In this document: positions 45,174 through 56,892 of the stretch, in pieces
How the letters are laid out: each line of letters starts with the position of its first letter
Numbering within the stretch: position 1 is the stretch's first letter
Assembly: GCA_015689735.1 (NCBI GenBank)
Contig: WVSP01000002.1
Coordinates: 496,001-560,000, forward strand
DNA length: 64,000 nucleotides
Direction: 5' to 3'
Source: Rhodobacterales bacterium LSUCC0031
GTDB taxonomy: Bacteria; Pseudomonadota; Alphaproteobacteria; Rhodobacterales; Rhodobacteraceae
Made by a program: the position numbers and the translations under genes
The notes under the pieces: model-generated
Database searches by the model: none
Told to the model about the DNA's origin: nothing
What the model saw: only the letters and a program-made list of their open reading frames with translations

Positions 45174-45219
45174 TCACACACCCCGCTCTCACCTGCGGCT
45201 CTTGAACCGGTCGGACGCG

Positions 45220-46740
45220 TCAGCCAACGCTGCCTTCAAGGCTGATTGCGACAAGTTGCTGGGCCTCCATGGCAAATTCCATCGGCAGGGCTTGCAGCAC
45301 CTCGCGGGCAAAGCCGTTGACGATCAAGGCCACGGCCTCTTCCTCGCCCATACCACGCGAGCGGCAATAGAACATCTGATCATCATCCACCTTGGATGTC
45401 GTCGCCTCATGCTCCACCCGGCTCGAGTTGTTCTTGACCTCAATATAAGGCACGGTGTGAGCGCCGCATTTGTCGCCGATCAGCAGGCTGTCGCATTGGG
45501 TGTAGTTGCGGCTATCCGTGGCCTTGGGGTGCATCGAGACAAGACCGCGATAAGTGTTCTGCGCGCGGCCCGCACTGATCCCCTTGGAAACAATGCGCGA
45601 TTTCGTCCGCTTACCCAAATGCACCATCTTGGTGCCGGTATCGGCCTGCTGCGCATTGTTGGCGATGGCGATGGAATAGAACTCGCCCTGGCTGTCATCG
45701 CCGCGCAGGATGCAGGAGGGGTATTTCCATGTGATGGCCGACCCGGTCTCGACCTGCGTCCACATCACCTTGGAGCGGTCGCCGCGGCAATCGGCCCGCT
45801 TGGTGACGAAGTTATAGATCCCGCCCCGCCCTTCGGCATCGCCGGGATACCAGTTTTGCACGGTGGAATACTTGATCTCGGCATCTTCAAGCAGCACCAA
45901 CTCCACCACCGCGGCATGTAGCTGATGCGTGTCCCGCTTGGGCGCGGTGCAGCCTTCCAGATAGCTGACATAGCTGCCTTTGTCGGCGATGATCAGCGTC
46001 CGCTCGAACTGGCCGGTATTCTCGGCATTGATGCGGAAATAGGTCGACAATTCCATCGGGCAGCGCACACCCGGGGGGATATAAACAAAGGAGCCATCCG
46101 AGAACACCGCGCTGTTGAGCGTGGCAAAGTAGTTGTCGGTGATCGGGACGACCGAGCCGAGATATTTCTTCACCAATTCGGGGTGCTCGCGGATCGCCTC
46201 GGAGATCGAACAGAAGATCACGCCGGCTTTTTTCAGTTCCGCCTGAAAGGTCGTCCCAACACTGACACTGTCGAACACCGCATCGACGGCAACCTTGCGC
46301 CCCTCGGTGGGCATATCCTCGGCACCTGCAACACCGGCAAGGATCATCTGTTCCTTCAGCGGAATGCCGAGTTTTTTATAGGTGGCCAATAGCTTAGGAT
46401 CCACCTCGTCAAGGCTTTTGGGCTTTTCGGCCATGCTTTTGGGGCGGGCGTAATAATACTGGTCTTGATAATCGATCGGCGGGTAATTCAGCATGGCCCA
46501 TTCGGGTTCGGCCATCTGCTTCCAGCGTTTGAACGCCTGCAATCGCCAATCGGTCATCCATTCTGGCTCTTCGTTCTTTTCCGAAATCAGCCGCACGATG
46601 TCTTCGTTCACGCCCTTGGGCGCGTAATCCATCTCGATATCGGTGGACCACCCGTACTTATAGGTGCCGCTCATCGCCTGCACGGTCTCCACGGTCTCGC
46701 GGTCAACGCCGTCGCGGATATCTGTATCGAGTGCAGCCAT
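45220..46740 (-). CDS. sufB: Fe-S cluster assembly protein SufB
   Basis: This 506-residue protein is SufB, the scaffold on which iron-sulfur clusters are built. Characteristic stretches include K-Y-G-W-S-T-D-I-E near the N-terminus, [21 protein letters not shown] and the C-terminal [10 protein letters not shown]. The start at 46740 is chosen because GGAGG lies seven bases before it; an ATG two codons earlier is too close. It is preceded by a second cysteine desulfurase gene and the IscR-like regulator. Confidence 0.97.
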   Translation of the reverse strand: MAALDTDIRDGVDRETVETVQAMSGTYKYGWSTDIEMDYAPKGVNEDIVRLISEKNEEPEWMTDWRLQAFKRWKQMAEPEWAMLNYPPIDYQDQYYYARPKSMAEKPKSLDEVDPKLLATYKKLGIPLKEQMILAGVAGAEDMPTEGRKVAVDAVFDSVSVGTTFQAELKKAGVIFCSISEAIREHPELVKKYLGSVVPITDNYFATLNSAVFSDGSFVYIPPGVRCPMELSTYFRINAENTGQFERTLIIADKGSYVSYLEGCTAPKRDTHQLHAAVVELVLLEDAEIKYSTVQNWYPGDAEGRGGIYNFVTKRADCRGDRSKVMWTQVETGSAITWKYPSCILRGDDSQGEFYSIAIANNAQQADTGTKMVHLGKRTKSRIVSKGISAGRAQNTYRGLVSMHPKATDSRNYTQCDSLLIGDKCGAHTVPYIEVKNNSSRVEHEATTSKVDDDQMFYCRSRGMGEEEAVALIVNGFAREVLQALPMEFAMEAQQLVAISLEGSVG

Positions 46741-46848
46741 GATCATGCCTCCGTCGTACCAGCCAGTGCCGGTCTGTTCCCAAGGGGCGCCTTGCCCGCC
46801 CCATCCACATCTTCGCCCCGTCGCGCAATGAGGGCTCCTGCCAAGACG

Positions 46849-47892
46849 TTAATGCGCGCGCGCCACCGCCCGCTCTCTGGCAGCAAGCCACGTATCGGCG
46901 AAAGCCAATACCTCGGCTTCGGTCGTACTTGGACCAAGCGAGACCCGCAAAGCCGAAGCTGCCTGTGCCTCGTCAAAGCCCATGGCGCGCAACACGCCAC
47001 TGGCGCGCACCTTGCCAGATGAGCAGGCTGACCCTGCCGACACGGCCACACCCGCCAAATCCATCTGCATCACTTGCGTTTCACCCCGCCAACCGCCCGT
47101 GAGCAAGAAACTTGTGTTCGGCAACCGCGCCACATCCTTGCCTATGAAAATAGTCGATGGCGCGCGATCTTCCAGAGTCTTTTCTAGAATATTTCTAAGT
47201 TGTGCAACCCTCTCCCAAACCCCATCGGCCAGATCTTGTGCCGCTGCCTTGGCAGCAGCCCCAAATCCCGCAATCCCGATCACATTCTCGGTGCCAGCGC
47301 GCCGCCCCATTTCCTGCCCGCCACCGCGAATCCGTGCCGCCACATCCAAACCACGCTTGATGATCAGCGCCCCGATCCCCTTTGGCCCGCCAATCTTATG
47401 GGCCGAAACAAAGGCCATCTCGACGCCCGACCAATCAAAGGCCAAGGGTAATTTACCAAAGCCTTGGGTCCAATCGCTGACCGCCAACCCGGCTGGCAAA
47501 TCCTGCACGATCCCTGTCTCGGAATTGGCAAGTTGCAAGGTCGCGCGGGCCGGATCGGTCAGTGTCACAAGGCCCCTGTCAGACACCGGCAACACCTCAT
47601 GCGTCCATGCGCGCACGGCATCATGCTCGATCCCGGCACCCAGCAGATCGCGCCCCGCCAAGGCCAGCGCCGCCGCTTCGGTTGCGCCCGAGACAAAAAC
47701 GATATCAGCCCCGTTTGCACCCAACGCCGTCGCAAGTTCTGCGCGGGCCTGTTCAACAAGCGCCTTGGCCGCACGCCCCTCCGCATGCACCGACGACGGA
47801 TTGCCCACGATATCCATGGCGCCAAGCATCGCCGCGCGCGCCTCATCGCGCAGCGGAGAGGTCGCATTATGATCGAGATAGATCCGCGCCAT
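46849..47892 (-). CDS. Cysteine desulfurase (IscS/NifS type)
   Basis: This 347-residue protein is a group I cysteine desulfurase. The PLP lysine is in V-S-A-H-K-I-G-G-P-K-G and the active cysteine in the S-A-G-S-A-C-S-S-G-K loop, typical of IscS/NifS. It begins I-Y-L-D-H-N-A-T-S-P. A GTG one codon earlier is an alternative start. With sufS at the operon end the cluster encodes two different cysteine desulfurases. It is next to the IscR-like gene, separated by a 104-base gap with a perfect palindrome. Confidence 0.93.
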   Translation of the reverse strand: MARIYLDHNATSPLRDEARAAMLGAMDIVGNPSSVHAEGRAAKALVEQARAELATALGANGADIVFVSGATEAAALALAGRDLLGAGIEHDAVRAWTHEVLPVSDRGLVTLTDPARATLQLANSETGIVQDLPAGLAVSDWTQGFGKLPLAFDWSGVEMAFVSAHKIGGPKGIGALIIKRGLDVAARIRGGGQEMGRRAGTENVIGIAGFGAAAKAAAQDLADGVWERVAQLRNILEKTLEDRAPSTIFIGKDVARLPNTSFLLTGGWRGETQVMQMDLAGVAVSAGSACSSGKVRASGVLRAMGFDEAQAASALRVSLGPSTTEAEVLAFADTWLAARERAVARAH

Positions 47893-47970
47893 CACGCCCC
47901 CATTTCACCTTTCCAAAAATACGCCGACGGTGCTTCCACCTGCGCGGTTTATTCCGCGCTGCGCGCGATG

Positions 47971-47992
47971 CGATTTTTCGTCCGAAAAATCG
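47971..47992. repeat. Perfect palindrome after the IscR-like gene
   Basis: CGATTTTTCG and CGAAAAATCG (ten-base arms, two-base centre) lie just after the stop of the Rrf2-type gene and before the desulfurase gene. It could be a hairpin affecting RNA or a protein-binding site. An imperfect copy was not found elsewhere in the window. Confidence 0.55.
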
Positions 47993-47996
47993 TAAT

Positions 47997-48458
47997 CTAC
48001 CCCTCGTCAACCACCTCGAAAAGAGTTGGAACCGCCGGACATGGGGTCAACTCGTTCTGCACCACATCCGAAAGCCGGGTCTGGTGCAAAAACACATAGA
48101 CATGCGCCGACATGCTTTCCCATAGCCGGTTGGTCATGGATTGCGCACGACTGCCCGAGACTGCGCCGGTCGCCCCTGCACCGGTATGCAATGCACTCAC
48201 GGTTTCATCGACGGCGGCGAAAATATCCACCACACGGATCTCGCTGGCTTGGCGGCTCAGCTTATAGCCGCCGCCCGGTCCGCGTACCGAGGTGACCAGC
48301 CCCGCGCGCCTGAGCTTGACAAAAAGCTGTTCCAGATAGGGAAGCGAGATATCTTGCCTGCGCGACAATTCGGCCAAGGTCGTCAATCCATCACCTTTCA
48401 CCAAGGCGAGGTCAGCCATCGCGACCACGGCGTAACGGCCCTTGGTGCTGAGCTTCAT
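47997..48458 (-). CDS. iscR: Rrf2-family regulator, IscR-like but lacking the cluster cysteines
   Basis: This 153-residue protein is an Rrf2/IscR-type regulator heading the Suf operon. The winged helix (1-65) has the family start MKLSTKGRYAVVAMADLAL, the L-P-Y-L-E-Q-L-F-V-K-L-R recognition region and G-P-G-G-G-Y wing. In IscR, three cysteines ligate a [2Fe-2S] cluster near residues 92-104; here that region (about 87-108) has none, and the only cysteine is Cys140. Rhodobacter sphaeroides IscR has been reported as a new type lacking the usual cysteines, so this is probably the same type. An inverted repeat upstream may be its own operator. Confidence 0.9.
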   Translation of the reverse strand: MKLSTKGRYAVVAMADLALVKGDGLTTLAELSRRQDISLPYLEQLFVKLRRAGLVTSVRGPGGGYKLSRQASEIRVVDIFAAVDETVSALHTGAGATGAVSGSRAQSMTNRLWESMSAHVYVFLHQTRLSDVVQNELTPCPAVPTLFEVVDEG

Positions 48459-48488
48459 TGCGCCTCATCCCCCTTGCAAAGATTGACG

Positions 48489-48515
48489 TTTACAGTCCGC
48501 ACGCTTAACTGCAAA
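48489..48515. promoter_or_regulatory. Inverted repeat, candidate operator of the IscR-like gene
   Basis: TTTACAGT (48489-48496) and ACTGCAAA (48508-48515) form an eight-base inverted repeat with one mismatch and an 11-base spacer. It lies 31-57 bases upstream of the IscR-like start, where a promoter and operator would be expected. No published consensus was matched; the call is from symmetry and location. Confidence 0.4.
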
Positions 48516-48624
48516 GCAACCCGGTCGCGATCGCCGCGCCCGACATGATTTGGAATGGTTCTAGGCAGCGGCCATTGACGCGTCAAGCATGGCCACCGCC
48601 CAAGCCACGGCAAGGAGAGACAAT

Positions 48625-49278
48625 TTGCCCGAGGTGATTTTCCCCGGCCCTGAGGGCCGGCTCGAAGGCCGCTACCACCCCCAAAAGGCCAAGGATGCGC
48701 CCATCGCGATCATCTTGCACCCGCATCCGCAATTTGGCGGCACGATGAACAATCGGGTGGTTTACAACCTCCATTACGCCTTCCACAAAATGGGATTTAC
48801 CGTTCTGCGCTTCAATTTCCGCGGCGTGGGGCGCAGCCAAGGCGAATATGACCAAGGTATCGGCGAACTAAGCGATGCCGCCTCGGCGCTGGACTATCTG
48901 CAAGCGATGAACCCCAACTCCAAGCATTGCTGGGTGGCGGGTTTCTCCTTTGGGGCATGGATCGGCATGCAACTTTTGATGCGCCGTCCCGAGATTACCG
49001 GCTTCATCTCGGTCGCGCCGCCCGCAAACATGTATGACTTCAGCTTCCTTGCGCCCTGCCCGGCGTCGGGCCTCGTCATCAATGGCACCGCCGACCGTGT
49101 CGCCAAACCACAAGATACCCGCATCCTGGTGGACAAGCTGCACGAGCAAAAAGGCATCACCATCACCCACCAAGAGATGGAAGGCGCTGGTCATTTTTTC
49201 GAGGATCCATACATGGACCCGATGATCGAGAGCGTCCAAAGCTATGTCCGCCGCCGCTTGACGGAAAATACGCGGTAA
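48625..49278 (+). CDS. Alpha/beta hydrolase
   Basis: This 217-residue protein is an alpha/beta-hydrolase-fold protein. It has I-A-I-I-L-H-P-H-P-Q-F-G-G near the oxyanion region, the nucleophile elbow G-F-S-F-G-A-W with Ser at its centre, and a late His in G-A-G-H-F-F-E. The exact substrate is unknown. The start is taken as a TTG (48625) because AAGGAGA lies six bases upstream and the remembered family start is PEVIFPGPEGRLEGRYHP; an in-frame ATG at 48589 would add 12 residues and has no good ribosome-binding site. It is divergent from the IscR-like gene. Confidence 0.82.
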   Translation: MPEVIFPGPEGRLEGRYHPQKAKDAPIAIILHPHPQFGGTMNNRVVYNLHYAFHKMGFTVLRFNFRGVGRSQGEYDQGIGELSDAASALDYLQAMNPNSKHCWVAGFSFGAWIGMQLLMRRPEITGFISVAPPANMYDFSFLAPCPASGLVINGTADRVAKPQDTRILVDKLHEQKGITITHQEMEGAGHFFEDPYMDPMIESVQSYVRRRLTENTR

Positions 49279-49396
49279 GCGCCGATCATCGATCGCATTG
49301 CCAAAGCACTTGCCAAGGTGTTGGCCCGCAATGGCATCGCTGCGGTGACAAGCTGCACGAGCAGAAACGTGCGGCCAGGACTAAAAGCGCGCAATA

Positions 49397-49423
49397 ACGC
49401 CGCAGTTGCAATGCTTGCGGCGT
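49397..49423. other. Hairpin between convergent genes
   Basis: ACGCCGCA (49397-49404) pairs with TGCGGCGT (49416-49423) in the 156-base gap between the convergent hydrolase and DUF1330 genes. It has no T-run but could end or stabilise transcripts. Nothing else was seen in this gap. Confidence 0.4.
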
Positions 49424-49434
49424 GACTGAACGGT

Positions 49435-49725
49435 TTATTCGACCGCTTCCACCAAAACCAATGCGCGCTCGCATGCCCCATCGGCGTGGCGCATCGCTTC
49501 TTGATAATCGGCACTATCATAGCAGGCATTGGCCGCCTCAAGGCTAGGGAAAACCGCCACGACATTGCGTGGGTGGGCGCGCCCCTCTTTCTGAATGGCC
49601 TTGCCGCCACGCACCAGAAACACACCTCCATGGGCCGCGATCGCCGCGGTCGCCAAGGCGGCATAACGGGCATAAGCAGCGTCATCGGTGACAGTCACAT
49701 GTGCAATCCAATAAGCCTGTGGCAT
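49435..49725 (-). CDS. DUF1330-family protein
   Basis: This 96-residue protein is a DUF1330 (EthD-like/dimeric alpha-beta barrel) member with the typical start A-Y-W-I-A-H-V-T-V-T-D and R-N-V-V-A-V-F-P-S-L-E-A-A segment. Its biochemical role is unknown. It begins three bases after the alaS stop and has AAGGGAG upstream, so it likely shares the alaS transcript. Confidence 0.9.
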   Translation of the reverse strand: MPQAYWIAHVTVTDDAAYARYAALATAAIAAHGGVFLVRGGKAIQKEGRAHPRNVVAVFPSLEAANACYDSADYQEAMRHADGACERALVLVEAVE

Positions 49726-49728
49726 CCG

Positions 49729-52389
<2,661 letters not shown>

Positions 52390-52487
52390 CGGATCTCGCG
52401 CGCGCAATGTTTTGATCACACGCCATCTATTCCCCTGACCGGCCCATGTCCACAGGATGATACCGCATCACATGGACACGAAAGGTA

Positions 52488-52511
52488 AAAGGCGGCCCCC
52501 GGGCCGCCTTT
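52488..52511 (-). terminator. Rho-independent terminator after recA
   Basis: A ten-bp stem AAAGGCGGCC/GGCCGCCTTT with a four-base loop lies after the recA stop and continues as TTTT on the minus strand. It separates recA from alaS. Confidence 0.85.
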
Positions 52512-52573
52512 CATGCAAGTATTCTCCGCCGGGGCGTGGGCCATTTCTGCGGTCGGCCATCCGCGACCGAAGA

Positions 52574-53653
52574 TCAGTCGTCGATCATCTCCATCGGGCC
52601 GTCATCATCGCCCGCCGCCATCGAGAAATCGAGGCCATGGGCCGCACGGATCTTGTCTTCCAATTCCAGTGCAACGGCGGGGTTGTCGCGCATGAACTGC
52701 TTGGCGTTCTCACGCCCCTGCCCGATACGCTCATCGCCATAGGAATACCAAGAGCCGGATTTTTCGACGACGCCCGCCTTGACACCCATATCGATTAATT
52801 CGCCGGTTTTCGAGATGCCCTCACCATACATGATGTCAAATTCGACCTGTTTGAAGGGAGCGGCGACCTTGTTCTTGACCACCTTCACGCGGGTGGTATT
52901 GCCGACCACCTCCTCACGGTCCTTGATCGAGCCGATGCGGCGGATATCAAGCCGGACGGACGCGTAGAATTTCAGCGCGTTGCCACCTGTCGTGGTTTCT
53001 GGGCTGCCGAACATCACGCCGATCTTCATGCGGATCTGGTTGATGAAGACCACCATACAATTCGAACGCGCGATAGAGCCGGTCAGCTTGCGCATCGCTT
53101 GGCTCATCAGGCGTGCATGCACGCCCACCGAGCTATCGCCCATATCACCCTCAAGTTCGGATTTGGGGGTCAACGCTGCAACCGAATCGACAACCACCAT
53201 GCTGACCGCGCCAGAGCGCACCAGCGTATCCACGATCTCAAGCGCCTGTTCGCCCGTATCGGGCTGCGAGATCAGCAATTCGTCAAGGTTGACGCCCAGC
53301 TTCTTGGCGTATTGCGGATCAAGCGCATGCTCGGCATCGACAAAGGCGCAGATGCCGCCCTTCTTCTGTTCCTCGGCGATGCAATGCAGCGTGAGCGTGG
53401 TCTTGCCCGAGCTTTCGGGGCCATAAATCTCGATGATCCGCCCCTTGGGCAAACCGCCGATCCCAAGCGCGATATCAAGGCCAAGCGAGCCGGTCGATGT
53501 CGCCTCGATATCGATCTTGGCGTTGTCGCCGCCAAGTTTCATGATCGAGCCCTTGCCGAACTGGCGTTCGATCTGGGCAAGCGCGCTGTCGAGCGCCTTT
53601 TGTTTGTCGGCGGAAAGACGATCTGTCATGTCGAGAAGCGTTGCCGTTGCCAT
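52574..53653 (-). CDS. recA: Recombinase A
   Basis: This 359-residue protein is RecA, the DNA strand-exchange protein and co-protease for LexA. It shows Walker [10 protein letters not shown], the M-A-W loop region ([14 protein letters not shown]) and an acidic C-terminus ([11 protein letters not shown]). The start at 53653 has GGAGGG upstream; the longer frame before it covers the promoter. A GTTC-N7-GTTC LexA box lies about 55 bases upstream, so it should be SOS-induced. Confidence 0.98.
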   Translation of the reverse strand: MATATLLDMTDRLSADKQKALDSALAQIERQFGKGSIMKLGGDNAKIDIEATSTGSLGLDIALGIGGLPKGRIIEIYGPESSGKTTLTLHCIAEEQKKGGICAFVDAEHALDPQYAKKLGVNLDELLISQPDTGEQALEIVDTLVRSGAVSMVVVDSVAALTPKSELEGDMGDSSVGVHARLMSQAMRKLTGSIARSNCMVVFINQIRMKIGVMFGSPETTTGGNALKFYASVRLDIRRIGSIKDREEVVGNTTRVKVVKNKVAAPFKQVEFDIMYGEGISKTGELIDMGVKAGVVEKSGSWYSYGDERIGQGRENAKQFMRDNPAVALELEDKIRAAHGLDFSMAAGDDDGPMEMIDD

Positions 53654-53707
53654 TGCTGTGGCCCTCCTTATTCCACGTCGCGGCTGGCGCGGCAACGGGA
53701 TGCTCAT

Positions 53708-53722
53708 GTTCACCTCTTGTTC
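53708..53722 (-). promoter_or_regulatory. LexA (SOS) box upstream of recA
   Basis: The sequence GTTC-ACCTCTT-GTTC exactly matches the alphaproteobacterial LexA site GTTC-N7-GTTC. It lies about 55 bases upstream of the recA start. A second imperfect site (GTTC-N7-GTTT read on the minus strand, 53737-53751) is 29 bases further up. Confidence 0.8.
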
Positions 53723-53840
53723 TGCTTCTCTTTTGCAAACAAAACAAGAACACTTCAAGTAAAATCTTGCACGGCCCCAGATTTACGATGAAGGGTTAAA
53801 AAAGTGTTGCGTGAGTAAGCGCCCCATCGGGAATTCTGTT

Positions 53841-54440
53841 ATGCTTCTGTTTTGGAACGCGAAGTTGGTTCTTTTGGCAGTGCCGAAAACCGCGACGACG
53901 GCACTCGAAGCCGCACTTTTGCCATATGCGGATGCAGCGATTCTCAACCCGCCCGAGAAAAAGCATCTGACTGCGCGGCGATGGCGCAACCATCTTGCCC
54001 CATTTTTCGAGACCAAGAGCGCACCGATGCAGACCATGGCCATCATCCGTGAACCGCGTGATTGGCTGGGCAGCTGGTATCGTTATCGCGCACGGCCGGA
54101 GATCATGAACAGCCCAAGTTCGACCGCCGGCATGGATTTCGCGTCCTTCGTCGAGGCGTGGCTGAGCGATCCCCCGCCCGAATTTGCCCGTGTGGGACGG
54201 CAATCGCGCTTCGTTGCGAATGCTGCGGGCAAAGTCATCGTGGACCATCTGTTTCGCTACGAAGACATGGCCGCGGCGATCACGTTTCTTCAAGCGCGCT
54301 TGGGCGTCGCGCTTGCCCTCGACCACAAAAATGCGTCGCCTCAGGTCGATCTGTCACTGCCCCCCGATCTCGAGGCCCGCTTGCAGCGCGAGGCTGCGGC
54401 CGATTTTGCGTTGTGGGCGCGTCTCGACCATGCGCGGTGA
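53841..54440 (+). CDS. Sulfotransferase-like P-loop protein
   Basis: This 199-residue protein resembles sulfotransferase-family P-loop proteins. The 5'-phosphosulfate loop is like V-P-K-T-A-T-T-A-L-E-A (residues about 14-24) and the 3'-phosphate region R-E-P-R-D-W-L-G-S-W-Y-R-Y follows. By memory, homologs in Rhodobacteraceae are often misnamed gamma-glutamyl kinase and start with M-L. The ATG at 53841 is chosen on that basis; a GTG at 53811 would add ten residues. It stands alone between recA and cckA with no sulfate or polysaccharide genes beside it, so its substrate is unknown. Confidence 0.78.
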   Translation: MLLFWNAKLVLLAVPKTATTALEAALLPYADAAILNPPEKKHLTARRWRNHLAPFFETKSAPMQTMAIIREPRDWLGSWYRYRARPEIMNSPSSTAGMDFASFVEAWLSDPPPEFARVGRQSRFVANAAGKVIVDHLFRYEDMAAAITFLQARLGVALALDHKNASPQVDLSLPPDLEARLQREAAADFALWARLDHAR

Positions 54441-54444
54441 GCGC

Positions 54445-56739
54445 TCAGTGGAGCTGTCGCTGCACCGTCTCGGTGAGGTCGGCCAAGGAAAAGGGTTTTG
54501 GCAAGAAAACGGCGTTAGGCACGGATACGGCGACATCGTCGAGCTGATCTTCGGCATAGCCCGAGACGAAGATCACCTTGACGCCCGGCCGATCGACAAG
54601 CGCGCGACGCACCCATGTCGGCCCGTCCAGGCCGGGCATGACGACATCGGTTAGGAACAGATCGATCACCAGCGCCGCATCATCGAGTTTTTCCAATGCC
54701 TCCTCGGCGCAACCGGCCTCGATCACCGTGTAGCCGCGCAGGCGCAAGGCGCGGGCCGCAAATGCGCGCACGGGGGCCTCGTCCTCCACCAAAAGGACGA
54801 CGCCAATGGCGTGATCATCGGCAGGTGCGCTGAGGCGCGGGCGCAGGCCGGTGATCGCGTTGGTGGCAAATGGCACCACGGCATCTTGCGCTGGAAGATC
54901 GAAGGCCGGGCAGTAGATGGTAAAGGTGCTCCCCACTCCGAGCACGCTATCGACAAAGATATAGCCCCCCGTCTGCTTGATGATCCCATAGGCCATGCTC
55001 AGGCCAAGTCCCGTCCCCTCGCCCTGCCGTTTCGTGGTGTAAAAAGGCTCGAAAATGCGGTGGCATTTGTCCGGGGCAATCCCGTGACCCTGATCGCAAA
55101 CGCGGATGGTCACGTAGCGGCCTGCCGGAACCTCTGCCCTGTCGCGGTAGAGCGGTTCGGTCAGGCGAACAACGCGTGTCTCGACGCGCACTTCGCCGCC
55201 GTCCGGCATGGCGTCACGGGCATTAACAACAAGGTTCATGATCACCTGATCTAATTGGCGGCGATCGGCACGGATGGGCAACAGGCCCGGATCATGGCTG
55301 AGGGTCAGGGTGATTTTTTCGCCGACTAAGCGGTTCAACAGATGGGTCAACTCGCCCATCGTGTCGCGCAGATCGAGGATTTCGGGCTCAAGCGTTTGCT
55401 TGCGCGAAAAGGCCAGCAATTGGCCAACAAGGGCAGCGGCGCGATTGGCGTTTTGATTGATCTGCACCAGATCGCCATAATCGGGATCACCTTGATCATG
55501 GCGCAGCAAAAGCAGGTCACAATGACCAGCGATGGCGGTCAGCAAATTATTGAAATCATGCGCGATCCCGCCAGCCAATTCACCGATGGCTTGCATTTTT
55601 TGGCTTTGCACGAACTGCTGTTCGAGTGTCTTGAGCTCGGTCGCGTCGTGCAAAACGGCCAGGAGCGACGGCCCCGAGGCATCGGTGATGCGACTGAGCG
55701 TGATCTGTAAAAACACCTCCTCCTCCCGGCGTCGCGCGCGCACAACTTCCGAGCGGTCAGGAACACGTTCTGCCAGCGTATCCATCACCCAATCATTCAC
55801 CGGCCGCCCCAAACCCTCGACGAATTGTGACAAAGGCCCGGTGGCAAGATCGACAATCCCCAAAAGCGATTGCGCATAGCGGTTAGAGGCCAGCAAACAC
55901 CCGTCAGAGCCGATATGGAGCAACGCCACCGGCAACGATTCGAACGCCCGCGCCGCGACTGTGGCCGCAGGCGGATCGGCAAGGCCCGGCACAACATACA
56001 CCTCGCGCCGGCCATCACGCGACGGGACGATCACAGGCACCACATCCATCTCGCCATGCGCGCCGCGCAACATCGTCCGGCGCCCACCGATGACAGGACC
56101 ATCGCCAAAGATATCGGCCATTGCGGTCGGTCGTCGGCCCAAGACCTCCCGCATGGCGGGGTTCATCGACAAGATCGTATCCGACTGGCTGACCACCATC
56201 ATCGGAAGCGCGATCCCATCGCCCGAATGGGGCGCTGCGCCGCCATGATCATCAATGCGCCAAAACACACCATCGGCCAAACGATGTGCCGTGACGCGGA
56301 CCGGTCCGCGCGTGGTCAACACGGTTTCATGCGTGACGGGTTGAATCGAAAGCACCGTTTCCGTGCGAAACACCAAGGCGGCCGCATTGGGAAGCAGCCC
56401 AATGATCGCCCGCGACATGGGCTGGCCAAGCGGCTCACCGAACCGGCGCGCGGCGGCCGCATTGATGGCCACGATCGCCCCGGTGTCATCTGTGCAAAAA
56501 CAAGGGGCTGGGTCATGTTCCATGATCCTGAGGCCCGCACGCAGCCGAGCACGCATGCGCCCACGCCGCCCGATCATCACGCCCCCCACCAAAATGGCTG
56601 CCGACAAAATACCCGCGGCAATCGCCCACAGGCCAAAGGCCCACTGGCTATCATCTAGGACAAATGCAAGCCCAAGCGCCAAAACGCCAAGCACGAGCAA
56701 AAGCAACGGCTGCGCATGCGCCATCTTGCTCGGCCCCAT
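54445..56739 (-). CDS. cckA: Hybrid sensor kinase CckA
   Basis: This protein (764 residues from the chosen start) is CckA, the hybrid kinase that feeds the ChpT-CtrA phosphorelay governing cell cycle, motility and gene-transfer-agent production in alphaproteobacteria. It has two N-terminal membrane helices (about 8-50), PAS-like regions, the HisKA box G-E-L-A-G-G-I-A-H-D-F-N-N-L-L, an ATPase domain (D-Q-G-H-G-I, G-T-G-L-G-L), and a C-terminal receiver domain with phospho-Asp in F-L-T-D-V-V-M-P-G-L-D-G. The exact start is uncertain: the frame is open to a GTG at 56787 and ATGs at 56739 and 56724. A CtrA-type box lies just upstream. Confidence 0.92.
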   Translation of the reverse strand: MGPSKMAHAQPLLLLVLGVLALGLAFVLDDSQWAFGLWAIAAGILSAAILVGGVMIGRRGRMRARLRAGLRIMEHDPAPCFCTDDTGAIVAINAAAARRFGEPLGQPMSRAIIGLLPNAAALVFRTETVLSIQPVTHETVLTTRGPVRVTAHRLADGVFWRIDDHGGAAPHSGDGIALPMMVVSQSDTILSMNPAMREVLGRRPTAMADIFGDGPVIGGRRTMLRGAHGEMDVVPVIVPSRDGRREVYVVPGLADPPAATVAARAFESLPVALLHIGSDGCLLASNRYAQSLLGIVDLATGPLSQFVEGLGRPVNDWVMDTLAERVPDRSEVVRARRREEEVFLQITLSRITDASGPSLLAVLHDATELKTLEQQFVQSQKMQAIGELAGGIAHDFNNLLTAIAGHCDLLLLRHDQGDPDYGDLVQINQNANRAAALVGQLLAFSRKQTLEPEILDLRDTMGELTHLLNRLVGEKITLTLSHDPGLLPIRADRRQLDQVIMNLVVNARDAMPDGGEVRVETRVVRLTEPLYRDRAEVPAGRYVTIRVCDQGHGIAPDKCHRIFEPFYTTKRQGEGTGLGLSMAYGIIKQTGGYIFVDSVLGVGSTFTIYCPAFDLPAQDAVVPFATNAITGLRPRLSAPADDHAIGVVLLVEDEAPVRAFAARALRLRGYTVIEAGCAEEALEKLDDAALVIDLFLTDVVMPGLDGPTWVRRALVDRPGVKVIFVSGYAEDQLDDVAVSVPNAVFLPKPFSLADLTETVQRQLH

Positions 56740-56825
56740 CCAACGGGAAAGGATTTGCTCCGCGCGCAACACACCCTCGCGACACACACAACTGATCAGA
56801 CCCAGATTGTCTAGGCGATCACTGG

Positions 56826-56840
56826 TTAAGCTTATCTTAA
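56826..56840 (-). promoter_or_regulatory. CtrA-binding box upstream of cckA
   Basis: TTAA-GCTTATC-TTAA is an exact TTAA-N7-TTAA CtrA consensus (and reads the same spacing on both strands). It lies 39-101 bases before the possible cckA starts. Direct feedback of CtrA on cckA is thus suggested; binding was not shown. Confidence 0.65.
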
Positions 56841-56892
56841 GATTGCACGATCTCAGATAACAAAATCGCGCTGAAGGGCAAAAGCGCAGCGC

